From contig JAJDZJ010000007.1 of the NCBI GenBank assembly GCA_022824685.1, positions 1 to 64,000 of the forward strand: 64,000 nucleotides of DNA, given 5' to 3'. The number at the start of each line of letters is the position of its first letter. Position 1 is the stretch's first letter. This document shows positions 44,171 through 53,083 of the stretch, in pieces. This stretch comes from Caldilineaceae bacterium (GTDB lineage: Bacteria; Chloroflexota; Anaerolineae; Caldilineales; Caldilineaceae). Below the pieces are notes generated by a model that saw only the letters and a list, made by a program, of their open reading frames with translations, did not search any database and was not told the origin of the DNA. A program made the position numbers and the translations under genes.

Positions 44171-45472
44171 ATGAATTCACAGACCGATATCGCCGCCTTC
44201 ATCCAGCAGACGCCGCTCGTCGACACCCACGAGCACATGAGGCGCGAAGAAGACTATCTCGACGAAAGCCCCGACATCCTCAGTCAACTCTTCCAGAACT
44301 ACGTTGGCGCCGATCTCTTCGTGGCGGGAGCGTCCCAGGAGGCCCTCGACAAGTTGTCCGACCAGGACGACCCCGATGTGGCCGCCCGCTTTGCCGGCAT
44401 CCAGCAAGCCTGGTCCCGCGCGCAGCATACCGGCTATGGCGAAGCCGTCAGCATCATCGCCAAAGAGCTTTACAACCTCGATGAACTGACGCCCGACTCC
44501 ATCGCCGCCGCCCAGGAGCGGAACGCCGCCTTCAACCGGCCCGGCGAGCGCCTGCGCCTGCTACGCGACGAGGCAAATCTGGACCACATTCAGACCGACG
44601 CCTTCTCAATCCAGGTGACACCCGATCTTTCGGGGCCCGACTTCTTCTTCAACGACATCTCCTGGGCCGCGATGTGCTCCGGGCAACCGAACCACGAAGA
44701 GATCGCCGAACACACGAGCCAGGAAATCACCGACCTTCCCTCCCTCAAGCGGGTCATGGAGACCATCTTCCAGAAATTCTCATCCCCCGCCATCGCCGTC
44801 AAAGCCCAGCATGCTTACAACCGCACCCTGCGCTGGCAGGAACGCAGCGATCGCGAGGCCGCCAACGCCCTCGACGTCTACCTGCGCGATGGCGAAGAGA
44901 TCGAAGAAAGCGCCAGGCTCTGCCTCGGCGACTGGTGCTGGGCCCGCGGCGTCGAACTTTGCATCGAACATGACCTGCCCATGAAGCTGCATACCGGCTA
45001 CTACGCCGGCCACAGCCGTATGCCCGTCGACTACATCCGCAGCGGCAACCTCTGCCCCCTCCTCGCCAAATACCCCGATGCCCGCTTCGTCCTCATGCAC
45101 ATCGCCTACCCCTACACCGAGGAACTGGTCGCCCTGGCCAAGCACTACCCCAACGTCTACGCCGACCTCTGCTGGGCATGGAGCATCAACCCCTACAGCT
45201 CCATGGAATTCGTGCGCCGCTTCATCCACGCCGCCCCCGCCAACAAGCTGTTCCTCTTCGGCGGCGATACCGGCTTCCCAGGCGCCGCCCTCGCCTACGC
45301 CAAACAGGCTCGAAACTGGTTCACCAGGACAATGCAAGCCGAGATCTCCGAAGGCCTCCTCACCGAGTCCCATGCCATCGACCTGGCCCGCCGCTTCATG
45401 CGCGACAACCAGTATGAGTGCTTCCGCGTCGACGAAAAGAAAGAGACCCTGCGCGCCGCCGCGGCGCAGTAA
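44171..45472 (+). CDS. Amidohydrolase family protein (amidohydrolase 2 / uronate-isomerase-like)
   Basis: 433 residues. Metal motif DTHEHM at residues 18-23 (strand 1), MKLHTGYYAGHSR (strand 5 His), FVLMHIAYPYTEE (strand 6 His), VYADLCWAW and LFLFGGDTGFPGA with the strand-8 Asp. A long helical insertion separates strand 1 from the rest, reminiscent of larger amidohydrolase 2 and uronate isomerase-like enzymes. Given the neighbouring sulfatase and acid-sugar dehydratase, a sugar-acid substrate is plausible but unproven. Confidence 0.85.
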   Translation: MNSQTDIAAFIQQTPLVDTHEHMRREEDYLDESPDILSQLFQNYVGADLFVAGASQEALDKLSDQDDPDVAARFAGIQQAWSRAQHTGYGEAVSIIAKELYNLDELTPDSIAAAQERNAAFNRPGERLRLLRDEANLDHIQTDAFSIQVTPDLSGPDFFFNDISWAAMCSGQPNHEEIAEHTSQEITDLPSLKRVMETIFQKFSSPAIAVKAQHAYNRTLRWQERSDREAANALDVYLRDGEEIEESARLCLGDWCWARGVELCIEHDLPMKLHTGYYAGHSRMPVDYIRSGNLCPLLAKYPDARFVLMHIAYPYTEELVALAKHYPNVYADLCWAWSINPYSSMEFVRRFIHAAPANKLFLFGGDTGFPGAALAYAKQARNWFTRTMQAEISEGLLTESHAIDLARRFMRDNQYECFRVDEKKETLRAAAAQ

Positions 45473-45493
45473 CCTCCTCAGGAGTCCACCCGC

Positions 45494-46924
45494 ATGGCCG
45501 ACAGCCGTCCCAACATTATCCTCATCATCACCGACCAGCAGCGCTTCGACACTATCAACGCGCTGGGCTTCGAATACATGGACACCCCCAACCTCGATCG
45601 CCTCGTCCACGAAGGGGTGAGCTTCACCAACTGCCACATCACCGCGCCCTCTTGCGCGCCCGCACGCGCCAGCCTCTTCACCGGCTACTACCCCCACACC
45701 ACCGGCATCCTCAAGAACGGCGATCGCTGGACACGCTCCTGGGTCGAGGACCTCAACGCCGGCGGCTACCACTGCGTCAACGTCGGCAAAATGCACACCT
45801 CGCCCTTCGAAACGCCCCTCGGCTTTCACGAGCGCTACGTCGTCGAGAACAAGGATCGCTATCTCGAAGGCCGCTACTACTTCGACGAATGGGACAAGGC
45901 CCTCCGTGCCCGCGGCCATGTCAAACAGCAACGCGCCCTCTACCGCCAGCGCGACGACTACAACGAATCCCTCGGCGCATTCGACTGGGAGCTGCCCGAA
46001 GACCTGCACTCAGACATGTTCGTCGGCGATTTCGCTGCCTGGTGGCTTCGCAACAAACCCAAACCCGACGGCCCCCTCTTCCTTCAGGTTGGCTTCCCCG
46101 GCCCCCATCCCCCTTACGATCCAAGCCCCCGCTTCAGCCAGCCCTACATGGAAAAGGAGCTGCCCGTCCAGGAAGTAACCGAAGAAGAACTCGCCGGCCA
46201 GCCTCCCCCCTTTCAGGAAATGCGCGTCCACAACTCCGAGGTGGATCACGACTCCGTCATGCACCTCCTTGACCCTACGCCTGAACAGCGCCAGCGCCAG
46301 CGCGCCTACTACATGGCCAACGTCTCCATGATCGACGAAAAAGTGGGCGAGCTGCTCACCGCGCTCGAAGAACAGGGCTACCTCGAGAACGCCGTCGTCA
46401 TCTTCACCTCGGACCACGGCGACTGCCTGGGCGACCACGGCCACAGCCAGAAATGGACGATGTACGACATTATCACCCGCGTCCCGACCATCGTCTGGGC
46501 GCCCAACCGTTTCGCCGGCGGCCGCACGCTCAGCCAGCTCTGCTCCCTCTTCGACCTGGGGCCTACGATTCTCGAACTTGCTGGGCTCGAGACGCCGGAG
46601 GACTTCGCGGCCGAATCCCTCCTGCCCGCCCTCGAAGGCACCAGCTGGCCCGGCCGGGAAACGGTCTTCGCCGAGCACTGCCGCGACGGGCTCCTTCCCG
46701 CCGAGTACATGTCCATGGCGCGTACCAAAGACTGGAAACTGGTTCACTTTGTCGGCGAACAGTACGGCCAGCTCTTCGATCTGGCCAATGACCCGCAGGA
46801 AGTCGTAAACTTGTGGGATGACCCTGCCCACGGGGCCCGCAAAGAGGAGCTTCTCCACACGCTGCTGACCTGGCGAATCCGCAACGGCCTGACCGCCCGG
46901 AATTGGGCGGTTGACAGCCGCTAG
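45494..46924 (+). CDS. Sulfatase, cysteine-type (type I)
   Basis: 476 residues. The N-terminus RPNIILIITDQQRFD supplies the first metal ligands. C54-A-P-A-R-A-S carries the Cys that an anaerobic or formylglycine-generating enzyme converts to formylglycine. GKMHTSPFE, FTSDHGDCLGDHGHSQKWTMYD and TKDWKLVHF complete the alkaline-phosphatase-like fold. There is no signal peptide, so it would act on imported sulfated sugars or phenyl sulfates in the cytoplasm. No maturation enzyme gene is seen in the window. It is 21 bp from the amidohydrolase gene and 12 bp from the enolase-family gene: one operon. Confidence 0.93.
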   Translation: MADSRPNIILIITDQQRFDTINALGFEYMDTPNLDRLVHEGVSFTNCHITAPSCAPARASLFTGYYPHTTGILKNGDRWTRSWVEDLNAGGYHCVNVGKMHTSPFETPLGFHERYVVENKDRYLEGRYYFDEWDKALRARGHVKQQRALYRQRDDYNESLGAFDWELPEDLHSDMFVGDFAAWWLRNKPKPDGPLFLQVGFPGPHPPYDPSPRFSQPYMEKELPVQEVTEEELAGQPPPFQEMRVHNSEVDHDSVMHLLDPTPEQRQRQRAYYMANVSMIDEKVGELLTALEEQGYLENAVVIFTSDHGDCLGDHGHSQKWTMYDIITRVPTIVWAPNRFAGGRTLSQLCSLFDLGPTILELAGLETPEDFAAESLLPALEGTSWPGRETVFAEHCRDGLLPAEYMSMARTKDWKLVHFVGEQYGQLFDLANDPQEVVNLWDDPAHGARKEELLHTLLTWRIRNGLTARNWAVDSR

Positions 46925-46936
46925 AGGGAGATCAAC

Positions 46937-48076
46937 ATGCAAATCACCGATGTCCGGACCATTTTCGTTGACCGCTACCTGTTCGTAGAAGTGGACACGG
47001 ACGCCGGCATCACCGGCCTCGGCGAATCCGGCGCCTGGGGCTTCCTCGAAGCGTCAGCCGGCGCTGTCGAAACCTTCAAGCGCTACCTTATCGGCCAGGA
47101 CCCCCTCCGCATCGAGCACCACTGGCAGTACCTCTATCGCTGGAGCCACTTCCGCGGGGCCGCCGTCATGGGCGCGCTCAGCGCCGTCGACATCGCCCTC
47201 TGGGACATCGCCGGCAAGCACTTCGGCGTCCCCGCCTACCAGCTTCTCGGCGGAAAAGTGCGCGACAAGGCCCGCGTCTACTACCACGTCTTCGGCCAAA
47301 CCAAGGAAGAGCTCATCGCCGGCTGCGCCGACGCCCGCAAGCGCGGCTTCACCGCCGTCGGACACCTTACCCCTTTCCTCGACGACAGCCGCGACCTGCC
47401 CTACTTCAAGACCCACGTCGACATGATCGAGGACGCCATCGAAACCGTCGCCGCCTACCGCCAGGCTGTCGGCCGCGACGTCGACCTCTGTATCGAAATT
47501 CACCGCCGCCTCACCCCCAGCGAAGCCATCGTGCTCGGCCGCGGCATCGAGCCCTTCCACCCCTTCTTCTACGAAGATCCCGTCACGCCCGACAACCTGG
47601 ACGAAATGGCGCTCGTCGCCTCAAAAATCGGCATCCCCATCGCCACCGGCGAACGCCTCCACAGCATCTGGGAATTCCAGGCCCTCCTGCAGCGCGGCGC
47701 CGTCCAATTCGTGCGCCCCGACGTCTGCATGGTCGGCGGGCTGAGCCACGCCAAAAAGATCGCCGCCCTCGCCGAAGCCTTCCACGTTCAGGTCGTCCCC
47801 CACAACCCGCTCAGCCCCGTCAGCACCGCCGCCTGCATCCAACTGGCCGCCTGCATCCCCAACTTCGCTCTCCAGGAGTACCCCATCGGCGAGGACGTGC
47901 CGCCCAAAAGCGAAATCGTCAAGACCGCCCTGGCCCAGGAAGACGGCTTCCTCATTATCCCCGACGCCCCCGGCATCGGTATCGAGCTGGCCGAGGGCGC
48001 CGCCGAGCGCCACCCTTACGTCCCGCGTGCAGTCAAAACGCGCCTCCACGCCGACGGCTCAGTGGTGGACCAATAG
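46937..48076 (+). CDS. Enolase-superfamily dehydratase (galactonate dehydratase-like)
   Basis: 379 residues of the mandelate racemase/muconate lactonising group. GAAVMGALSAVDIALWDIAGK and LLGGKVRDKARVYYH mark the capping domain. The barrel carries LCIEIHRRLTPSEA, FFYEDPVTPDN, IATGERLHSIWEF and VVPHNPLSPVSTAAC, closely following D-galactonate dehydratase (DgoD). The first metal ligand, Asp in DFHGR of DgoD, appears as Glu (EIHRR). The substrate is therefore an acid sugar, identity uncertain. Last gene of the sulfatase operon; GGGAG upstream. Confidence 0.88.
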   Translation: MQITDVRTIFVDRYLFVEVDTDAGITGLGESGAWGFLEASAGAVETFKRYLIGQDPLRIEHHWQYLYRWSHFRGAAVMGALSAVDIALWDIAGKHFGVPAYQLLGGKVRDKARVYYHVFGQTKEELIAGCADARKRGFTAVGHLTPFLDDSRDLPYFKTHVDMIEDAIETVAAYRQAVGRDVDLCIEIHRRLTPSEAIVLGRGIEPFHPFFYEDPVTPDNLDEMALVASKIGIPIATGERLHSIWEFQALLQRGAVQFVRPDVCMVGGLSHAKKIAALAEAFHVQVVPHNPLSPVSTAACIQLAACIPNFALQEYPIGEDVPPKSEIVKTALAQEDGFLIIPDAPGIGIELAEGAAERHPYVPRAVKTRLHADGSVVDQ

Positions 48077-48143
48077 GCTGACGGTCCCGTAGCCCGTCAA
48101 GAGTCAGGCTGACGACACCGCGATTCCGCGCATCCGCAAATGG

Positions 48144-49001
48144 TCAGCCCCGGTCCTGCAGTACGAACCGTCTCACGGCCCAGGCCACCCCCTCATCATC
48201 ATTCGACGGCCCAACGACTGTGGCCGCGGCCTTGACTTCAGGCGGCGCGTTGCCCATCGCTACGCTGACGCCCGCTGCGCCAAACATCGGCGCGTCATTC
48301 GGGTTATCGCCGATGGCGAGAACCTGCTCGAGAGGAATCTCCAGCCTCCCGGCCACGAACCTGAGCGCCGTTCCTTTATCGGCTCTGCGGGGCAGAATGC
48401 ACAGAGAATGCAGCCGGCCGTCCGGCCTGTAGTAAGTCTCGGTCCTGCACGCCTGCGAGTGCTGCGCGGCAAGTTCCTTCGCCGCGACAATCGCCTCCGG
48501 TTCATGCAGGAGCATCCGCTTCGGCTCTGCAACGAGAGCTTCCTCGTTCGTCCCCACGACGATCACCTGGGTCCGGCTCTGCGGGCCTTCCCCGCTTGGG
48601 GACAAACCGAATTCAACGGGCCCGAGTGCCTGCCCCGGCCTCTGCCGAAAATAGCTGTTGCTGCCCACGCTGGTGCTGATCTCCCAGCCATTGCGATCTG
48701 CGAGCTGGGCAATTGAGCGGGCTACATCCTTAGGGATCGTATACGACGCCCACAAGGGGCCTCCCGGGGCCGCAAAGATCTGCGCCCCGTTCGTACAGAT
48801 CAGCGGATCGCGCAAACCCAACTGCGCGCACACATGGCCGACACTGCCCGCGTTTCGCGTCGTGTTGATGACGACCCGCGCACCTGCCCGCCGAGCAGCC
48901 TGCAACTGCCGCAAGCCATCGGGCGCCGGCGTCCCATCACTGCGATACAATGTACCGTCAAGGTCGACCGAGATCAGTCGAATTGAGTGAGTCCGAGCCA
49001 T
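48144..49001 (-). CDS. HAD superfamily (Cof-type, class IIB) hydrolase
   Basis: 285 residues. Motif I SVDLDGTLYRSDG (residues 11-23), motif II VVINTTRNAGS in place of the usual xTGR, a C2 cap, motif III Lys in RRADKGTALRFVA and motif IV IGDNPNDAPMF. These Cof enzymes usually dephosphorylate sugar phosphates or nucleotides. GTLYRSDGTPAPDGLRQL matches the family's start. AGGAGAG lies upstream of the ATG. It converges with the sulfatase operon, and its sugar-phosphate role would fit the context. Confidence 0.88.
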   Translation of the reverse strand: MARTHSIRLISVDLDGTLYRSDGTPAPDGLRQLQAARRAGARVVINTTRNAGSVGHVCAQLGLRDPLICTNGAQIFAAPGGPLWASYTIPKDVARSIAQLADRNGWEISTSVGSNSYFRQRPGQALGPVEFGLSPSGEGPQSRTQVIVVGTNEEALVAEPKRMLLHEPEAIVAAKELAAQHSQACRTETYYRPDGRLHSLCILPRRADKGTALRFVAGRLEIPLEQVLAIGDNPNDAPMFGAAGVSVAMGNAPPEVKAAATVVGPSNDDEGVAWAVRRFVLQDRG

Positions 49002-49089
49002 TCTTTTTCTCTCCTACGGAACTGTTCAAGATTAGGGACCAAATGTCTACCCCCTCTTAACCGCGACTTCATCCGATAGCCCCGTCAAG

Positions 49090-49109
49090 TACACTGTATT
49101 ACACTGTAC
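49090..49109. repeat. Tandem 10-bp repeat TACACTGTAT / TACACTGTAC
   Basis: Two adjacent 10-bp units differing at the last base, in the gap between the HAD gene (minus) and the DUF433 gene (plus). The spacing of about one helical turn could suit a regulator, but no partner can be named. The rest of the 470-bp gap has no ORF of note. Confidence 0.45.
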
Positions 49110-49321
49110 ACGTCGTCATCATATGCGAGGTAATCTCAGCCCGTGTGGTCCAGTTATTTCGAAGTCGATCAGCAATGCAACGCCTTCTCAGTCTTTTGCG
49201 CAATCGTCACATGACTTGGGTGCTCAGCCTTTCTGGACTTTCCGGCTTCTCGACTTTCCTTTTGGTAAGTCGTCCGCCCGCAAAGATTCTCCCGCCCGCA
49301 AAGTTGCAACCATATTGATTC

Positions 49322-49358
49322 GTAGCGACAACTGAGTCGCCCCTGAAGGGAATGAAAC
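49322..49358 (+). other. Single CRISPR-repeat-like sequence
   Basis: A 37-nt stretch ending CCCCTGAAGGGAATGAAAC has a small CCC/GGG hairpin and the GAAAC 3' end typical of type I/III CRISPR repeats. No second copy, spacer array, leader or cas gene is present, so at most it is an orphan or chance match. Confidence 0.2.
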
Positions 49359-49469
49359 ACGGTTCGACTTCTGAATGAGTTGCGTCGCCAGGCGGCGCCC
49401 CTACCTCATTCACCTGGCATCAATGTACTGATTGCCAGACCGCTTGAACATCGCCGCGAAAGGTAGAAC

Positions 49470-49700
49470 ATGGAAGCGTTTCCAAGAGCTACTTTCGACC
49501 AGAACGTGATGGGAGGCAAAGCATGTATTCGAGGGCTGCGCGTGACGGCTGGAACTGTCGTCGGACTCCTGGCAGCCGGGCGAACGACCGAAGACATCCT
49601 GGCAGCATATCCGTACTTTGAGCGCGAAGACATCGACCAGGCCTTAGCCTACGCGGCATGGAGGCTGGAAGAACGGGAATCTCCCCTTTCAATCCCGTGA
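49470..49700 (+). CDS. DUF433 domain protein (putative antitoxin)
   Basis: 76 residues matching the short DUF433 proteins that usually precede a DUF5615 (PIN-like) toxin. The hallmark is MGGKACIRGLRVTAGTVVGLLAAGRTTEDILAAYPYFEREDIDQALAYAAW, a compact winged-helix-like DNA-binding fold. AAAGGTAG precedes the ATG. Its TGA overlaps the GTG that opens the partner remnant (GTGA), the usual coupling in such pairs. Confidence 0.88.
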   Translation: MEAFPRATFDQNVMGGKACIRGLRVTAGTVVGLLAAGRTTEDILAAYPYFEREDIDQALAYAAWRLEERESPLSIP

Positions 49701-49840
49701 TCCTCACAGTCGTGGTCGATATGAGTTTGTCTCCCCTCTGGCTGCCGTAAACCAGCACGGCAATGACCTTGCAACAGGCGCGCCGGTCGCTGTGGACGAA
49801 GCCAGAAGTCGAGTCAGGCTCTTGCCTATTGTCCGCTGAG
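49697..49840 (+). pseudogene. Remnant of a DUF5615 (PIN-like) toxin
   Basis: The first 17 codons (VILTVVVDMSLSPLWLP) match the start of DUF5615 toxins (xxFLVDMxLSPxW) and end at a TAA. In another frame, QHGNDLATGAPVAVDEARSR followed by VRLLPIVR is the C-terminus of the same family, ending at TGA 49838-49840. About 65-75 central codons are missing, including most acidic active-site residues. The antitoxin gene in front is intact. Confidence 0.7.
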
Positions 49841-49957
49841 CTCGATCAAGGTGTCCCTTTCCTCTTCATCGTTCATAAAATTCTCTTTACGTGCATGTGA
49901 ATTAACCCCTCGCCGCTTTTCGCGACCAGAAAAAGACGTGGTATACTTGCCCGCAAT

Positions 49958-50062
49958 ATGAGATACGACGCACGCAAACCCCGTATTCCAGTCCCTTTCG
50001 CCATCGGCGGGCTCTCCGTCGGCGGCCTCCTCGCTCTTACTTGGCCCGCGCCAGGGAACTGA
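49958..50062 (+). CDS. Possible 34-residue leaderless ORF upstream of leuS
   Basis: MRYDARKPRIPVPFAIGGLS followed by VGGLLALTWPAPGN: a basic N-terminus and a short hydrophobic stretch. A TATACT (-10-like) lies at 49942-49947, which would place the transcript start within a few bases of the ATG. No homologue is recognised. It has five Leu codons, so a leader-peptide role for leuS is conceivable but not supported by a visible attenuator. The rest of the roughly 390-bp gap holds no other gene. Confidence 0.25.
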   Translation: MRYDARKPRIPVPFAIGGLSVGGLLALTWPAPGN

Positions 50063-50229
50063 GTTCCACATTCCCTGCGTCTGAGCGGGCCCAACCGCAA
50101 AATGAGATAGGCAACATGAACCGCACTGGCGCGCGCATGTTTGACATACGCCGCGTCGCCAAGGCCTTCTGATAACAGCCTAAAGACATTTGCAAGCCCA
50201 AAATCCCTCCGTGACAGGAGACGTCTACA

Positions 50230-52767
50230 ATGTCTGACAGATATAGACACGCAGAGATCGAACCAAAATGGCAGGCCGCATGGGATGAACAGGGCCTCTA
50301 CGACACGGCCGAAATCCCCGGCAAACCCAAGTGGTATGCCCTGACCATGCTGCCCTACACCTCCGGCGACCTGCACACCGGCCACTGGTATGCCATGACG
50401 CCCAGCGACGCAGCCGCACGTTTTCGCCGCATGAGCGGTTACAACGTCTTCTTCCCCATCGGCTTCGACGCCTTCGGCCTGCCCGCCGAAAACGCTGCCA
50501 TCCAGAACAACGTCCATCCCCAGGAATGGACCTACGACAACGTTGAACGCATGCAAGGCCAGCTGCGCCGCATGGGCGCGATGTGGGCCTGGGATCGCGA
50601 AGCCATCAGCTGCGACCCCGAATACTACAAGTGGTCCCAGTGGTTCTTTCTCAGACTCTACGAAATGGGGCTGGCCTACCGCGAATTCGCCCCCGTTGAC
50701 TGGTGCCCGAAATGCAACACCACCTTGGCGCGCGAGCAGGTCTGGGGCGAAGACCGCCACTGCGAACGCTGCGATACACCCGTCATCAAAAAAGATCTGA
50801 ACCAGTGGAAGTTCCGTATCACAAATTTCACCGAAGAACTGCTGGACGACCTGGACAAAATCGACTGGCCGGAACCTGTGAAGACGATGCAGACCAACTG
50901 GATCGGGCGCAGCGACGGCGCGCAAGTGACATTCCTCACCGAAGACGGCGATCCGATCGAGATCTTCACCACCCGGCCAGACACGCTCTGGGGAGCCACC
51001 TTCATGGTCCTGGCGCCAGAGCATCCGCTGGTCGACAAAATCACCACCGACGAGCAGCGCGGCGCGGTCGACGACTGCGTTGACCAGGCTGCCCGCCTGG
51101 ACGAAATCGCGCGCACAGGCGAAGACAAGGAAAAGACCGGAGTCTTCACCGGCGGCTACGCCATCAACCCGGTCAATGGCGAACGCATCCCCGTCTGGGT
51201 CGCAGACTACGTGCTCATGGGCTATGGCACCGGTGCCATCATGGCCGTGCCCGGCCATGATGAACGCGACTTCGAGTTCGCCAAAAAGCACGACCTGCCC
51301 ATCGTCCTCGTTGTCCAGCCGCCGCCTGACAGCGAGGCCGGTCACGTTCGCTGCGCCGACGACCTGGCGTCTGCCTGGCCCGGCGACGGCGTAATGATAA
51401 ACTCAGGGCCCATCAACGACGCCGACGTAGGCAAAGAAGAAGGGCAAAGTGTCAAAGCGGCCATCGCCTGGCTGGAGGAAAATGACAAAGGGACTGGCGC
51501 CGTAAACTACCGCCTGCGCGACTGGCTGATCAGCCGCCAGCGCATGTGGGGCACACCTATCCCCATGGTCCACTGCGCCAGGTGCGGAACCGTCCCTGTT
51601 CCCTACGCCGACCTGCCCGTCCGGCTGCCCGACGATGCCCAGTTCAAACCCACCGGGGAAAGCCCGCTCAACTATCACGAAGGCTTCCGTTACGTCAAGT
51701 GCCCCCAATGCGGTGGCGGCGCCGAACGCGAAACCGACACCATGGACACATTCATGTGCTCCAGCTGGTACCAGTACGCCTACGTCGACCCTTACCACAA
51801 AGCCGGCCAGCCTCTGGCGGCAAATGACATGCCATGGGACAGCGGCCGCGGTAGCTACTGGCTGCCGGTCGACCAGTATACCGGAGGCATCGAACACGCC
51901 ACCATGCACCTGCTCTACACGCGCTTCTTCACCAAAGCGCTGCGGGACATGGGCGTCGTCGACTTCGACGAACCCATGCTGCGCCTCTTCAACCAGGGTA
52001 TCATTCTCGGCCCTGATGGCGAACGCATGTCAAAGAGTCGGGGCAACGTCGTCAACCCCGACGAATACGTCGACCGTTACGGAGCCGACACAGTCCGCGG
52101 CTACCTCATGTTCATCGGCCCCTGGGAACACGGCGGGCCCTGGGACCCCAGCGCCATCGAAGGGGTCAGCCGCTTCCTCTACCGCGTCTGGGGCGTCGTC
52201 CAAGACGCGCCCGGTTCCAATGGATCTGCCGCGTCCGCAACCGCAGACGACATTCGCTCCCTGGAGCGCAAACTGCACCAGACCATTCTGAAAGTGTCCG
52301 AGGACTTTGGCAGCTTCCGCTTCAACACCGCGATCGCCGCCATGATGGAGTTCAATAACCATCTCATCAGGGTAAAGAATGCCTTCACCGGTCCCAGTTC
52401 CGGCGAAGAACAAACCGCCATCTGGCGAGACTCCGTGCGCGCACTGCTGCTGATGATGGCGCCCGTCTTTCCCCATATCAGCGAAGAGCTCTGGCAGCGG
52501 CTGGCCGCCGGCGCTGAAACCGCAAGCATTCACCTGCAGGATTGGCCCCAGGCCGACCCGCAGAAGGCCAAAGAGGACGAGATTACTGTCGTCGTTCAGG
52601 TGAATGGCCGCGTGCGCGACAAACTGAGCGTGGCGCCCAATACCGCATCCGAAGACCTGGAGACCAGGGCTCTGGCCTCCAACAACGTTCAACGCTGGAC
52701 GGACGGCAAGCAGATTCGCAAAGTCGTGGTCGTGCCCGACAAACTGGTCAATATCGTCATCGGATAG
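50230..52767 (+). CDS. leuS: Leucyl-tRNA synthetase
   Basis: Class Ia synthetase charging tRNA-Leu. Residues about 38-50 hold the HIGH-type motif PYTSGDLHTGHWYAM. The CP1 editing domain (about 220-420) contains TTRPDTLWGATFMVLAPEHP and the T-rich GYGTGAIMAVPGHDERDFEFA; a zinc-ribbon-like C-x2-C pair is present in CPKCNTT and CERC. KMSKS is ERMSKSRGNVVNPDEYV, and the anticodon-binding helices and C-terminal domain follow. 845 residues, typical. CAGGAGACG precedes the ATG. No T-box leader is visible. Confidence 0.97.
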   Translation: MSDRYRHAEIEPKWQAAWDEQGLYDTAEIPGKPKWYALTMLPYTSGDLHTGHWYAMTPSDAAARFRRMSGYNVFFPIGFDAFGLPAENAAIQNNVHPQEWTYDNVERMQGQLRRMGAMWAWDREAISCDPEYYKWSQWFFLRLYEMGLAYREFAPVDWCPKCNTTLAREQVWGEDRHCERCDTPVIKKDLNQWKFRITNFTEELLDDLDKIDWPEPVKTMQTNWIGRSDGAQVTFLTEDGDPIEIFTTRPDTLWGATFMVLAPEHPLVDKITTDEQRGAVDDCVDQAARLDEIARTGEDKEKTGVFTGGYAINPVNGERIPVWVADYVLMGYGTGAIMAVPGHDERDFEFAKKHDLPIVLVVQPPPDSEAGHVRCADDLASAWPGDGVMINSGPINDADVGKEEGQSVKAAIAWLEENDKGTGAVNYRLRDWLISRQRMWGTPIPMVHCARCGTVPVPYADLPVRLPDDAQFKPTGESPLNYHEGFRYVKCPQCGGGAERETDTMDTFMCSSWYQYAYVDPYHKAGQPLAANDMPWDSGRGSYWLPVDQYTGGIEHATMHLLYTRFFTKALRDMGVVDFDEPMLRLFNQGIILGPDGERMSKSRGNVVNPDEYVDRYGADTVRGYLMFIGPWEHGGPWDPSAIEGVSRFLYRVWGVVQDAPGSNGSAASATADDIRSLERKLHQTILKVSEDFGSFRFNTAIAAMMEFNNHLIRVKNAFTGPSSGEEQTAIWRDSVRALLLMMAPVFPHISEELWQRLAAGAETASIHLQDWPQADPQKAKEDEITVVVQVNGRVRDKLSVAPNTASEDLETRALASNNVQRWTDGKQIRKVVVVPDKLVNIVIG

Positions 52768-52771
52768 CCCC

Positions 52772-53083
52772 ATGAAAGTCATCATCGACCTCTGCGTCGT
52801 CCCCATCGGAGTCGGAGTTTCAGTCTCAAAGTACGTCGCCGCCTGCGAGCGCATCCTCGACGATGCCGGCCTCAGTCACCAGATGCACGCCTACGGCACC
52901 AACGTCGAAGGCGAGTGGGACGACGTCTTCGCCGCCGTGAAGCGATGCCATGAAGTTGTACACGCAATGGGCGCGCCCCGCATCACGACCAGCCTGAAGA
53001 TCGGAACGCGCTGCGACCGCGAGCAAAGCATGAAGGACAAAATCGAAAGCGTCAACCGGAAACGAGGAAGAGGTTCCCAATGA
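52772..53083 (+). CDS. MTH1187/DUF77 family thiamine-binding protein
   Basis: 103 residues with the ferredoxin-like DUF77 fold: VIIDLCVVPIGVGVSVSKYV at the N-terminus, AYGTNVEGEWDDVFAAVKRCHE in the centre and TSLKIGTRCDREQSMKDKIESV near the end. These proteins bind thiamine or its pyrimidine and may regulate or store it. It starts 5 bp after leuS and overlaps the HIT gene by ATGA, so the three are co-transcribed. Confidence 0.88.
   Translation: MKVIIDLCVVPIGVGVSVSKYVAACERILDDAGLSHQMHAYGTNVEGEWDDVFAAVKRCHEVVHAMGAPRITTSLKIGTRCDREQSMKDKIESVNRKRGRGSQ

Noticed and set aside
49841-50229. T-box leader for leuS
   Set aside because: I looked for the AGGGTGGNACCGCG-type motif and a terminator in the leader and found neither.
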